Under the pieces are notes generated by a model, which had not been told where the DNA came from, ran no database searches, and worked only from the letters and a program-made list of their open reading frames with translations. Positions 25,908 to 26,618 of a stretch of DNA of 26,618 nt are shown piece after piece. The position numbers were made by a program, and so were the translations under genes. Each line of letters begins with the position of its first letter. The stretch's first letter is position 1. Location: NCBI RefSeq assembly GCF_000198775.1, contig NC_014722.1, positions 1 through 26,618 of the forward strand, given 5' to 3'. This DNA comes from Mycetohabitans rhizoxinica HKI 454. Its GTDB lineage: Bacteria; Pseudomonadota; Gammaproteobacteria; Burkholderiales; Burkholderiaceae.

Positions 25908-26618
25908 CGGCCAATCGGCACACCCGTCGGTGTGTCCGTGACGATGGAGGGCTGCGCATCTTGGATCGCTTGTTTGAGAGCGTCTGGGTCAATAGTTTGT
26001 AGTTCGCCTCGCTTAAATAAGCGGACTTTAGGTGACTCACCGGTATTACCGGTTAACGAAGCAATCGGATCGTCCCCCCAGGCGACCGGATAACATGCCG
26101 GGTCAATCATCATTGTCCAGGACGGTATATCGCCGATTTGCAGCTTCATCATCCTATCGACCCCGGCAAGCGCCAGTAATGACTGAGCAAGTCCACTAAT
26201 ATCGACGACACGGGACTGTGTGTAGTCAACGGGAACGGGTATTGAGGTGATCCAACCGTTCTGTAATCGTGGGCCATCGTAGACAGCCTCCGCCGGAATG
26301 CCTTGCTCGATGAGCTGCCGCGCCCCCGTGCGCATCGTCGGTGAACTGATGCAAGCATCGACCTGTTGATAAAGGGCGGCCATTGTCTTGACCGGATCCT
26401 GCCACTCATCGTCGAGTTCGATATCGATTTGCACGTCCACATCTTGGGGCTCGAGCCAGATGATCCTGCGCACCTGCTCACACAGATTACGATTGTTTTT
26501 CAGACACGTTTGCAAGGCCTCCTTCGCTTCTTCTTCATCGATGCCGCGCTGCTTCGCCACATACAAGTGGTATCCGCCTAACAAACAGAATTGATTGGTC
26601 TCCAGTTGCGAATGATTG
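25835..26618 (-). CDS. Baseplate J-like protein (Afp12/Pvc12 type), visible middle part, truncated by window edge
   Basis: The frame is open to base 26618 (NHSQLETNQFCLLGGYHLYVAKQRG at the edge), so the true start lies outside the window. The visible 260 residues match the gp47-like region of eCIS baseplate proteins: NNRNLCEQVRRIIWLEPQDVDVQIDIEL, a helix with ALYQQVDACISSP, GIPAEAVYDGPRLQNGWI, the SGLAQSLLALAGV motif that corresponds to the conserved I-LL-VPGV segment, and PPCYGLQDGY before a TAA at 25835-25837. The homologous protein should continue; the continuation is in the -1 frame, 72 bases of which overlap. This is a frame disruption or an undetected frameshift site. Confidence 0.75.
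   Translation of the reverse strand, partial: NHSQLETNQFCLLGGYHLYVAKQRGIDEEEAKEALQTCLKNNRNLCEQVRRIIWLEPQDVDVQIDIELDDEWQDPVKTMAALYQQVDACISSPTMRTGARQLIEQGIPAEAVYDGPRLQNGWITSIPVPVDYTQSRVVDISGLAQSLLALAGVDRMMKLQIGDIPSWTMMIDPACYPVAWGDDPIASLTGNTGESPKVRLFKRGELQTIDPDALKQAIQDAQPSIVTDTPTGVPIGRWRGNTYAPASNRIPPCYGLQDGY

Overview
The window opens with dnaA, dnaN and gyrB in the usual order of a proteobacterial replication-origin region. The protein sequences are Burkholderiaceae-like: DnaA begins MNDFWQHC, and GyrB is about 827 residues with the long beta/gamma-proteobacterial TOPRIM region. The core genes are GC-rich. The accessory region carries decayed genes, insertion-sequence debris and a drop in GC. 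This would fit a host-associated member of the Burkholderia/Mycetohabitans group, but that is inference; the species cannot be read from the window.

From about 5.9 kb to the right end, the minus strand carries part of an extracellular contractile injection system (eCIS; antifeeding-prophage/Photorhabdus-virulence-cassette type). In transcription order (right to left) it has a baseplate J-like wedge protein (Afp12 type, running off the window), three modular tail-fibre proteins (Afp13 type), a SAM methyltransferase with a regulatory domain, a tape-measure protein (Afp14 type), an AAA+ ATPase (Afp15 type), a DUF4255 tail-terminator protein (Afp16 type), and last, in the usual cargo position, a PI-PLC-like phosphodiesterase gene. 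This order matches the Afp12-to-effector order. Tube, sheath, spike and the other baseplate genes must lie beyond the right edge.

The eCIS block is split between tape measure and ATPase by an inserted segment (about 10.8-15.4 kb). On the opposite strand this carries four tandem genes encoding a repeated two-lobed beta-rich protein that I do not recognise, here called the DWIGxW family. The left border of the insert holds an IS3-type fragment. It also holds the decayed 3' end of a second, divergent tape-measure gene whose stop still overlaps the ATPase start. The locus therefore looks like a mosaic of two eCIS lineages, or the survivor of a tandem tape-measure pair.

Three features bear on function. 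The PI-PLC gene is cut by an in-frame TGA inside a perfect 11-bp inverted repeat, just before its catalytic GSHDAG motif. The baseplate gene is split by a -1 frame change. The tape-measure gene contains three tandem units with an exact 522-bp period, a natural candidate for setting particle length. Either the particle is decaying, or these are switchable or erroneous sites that need to be re-read.
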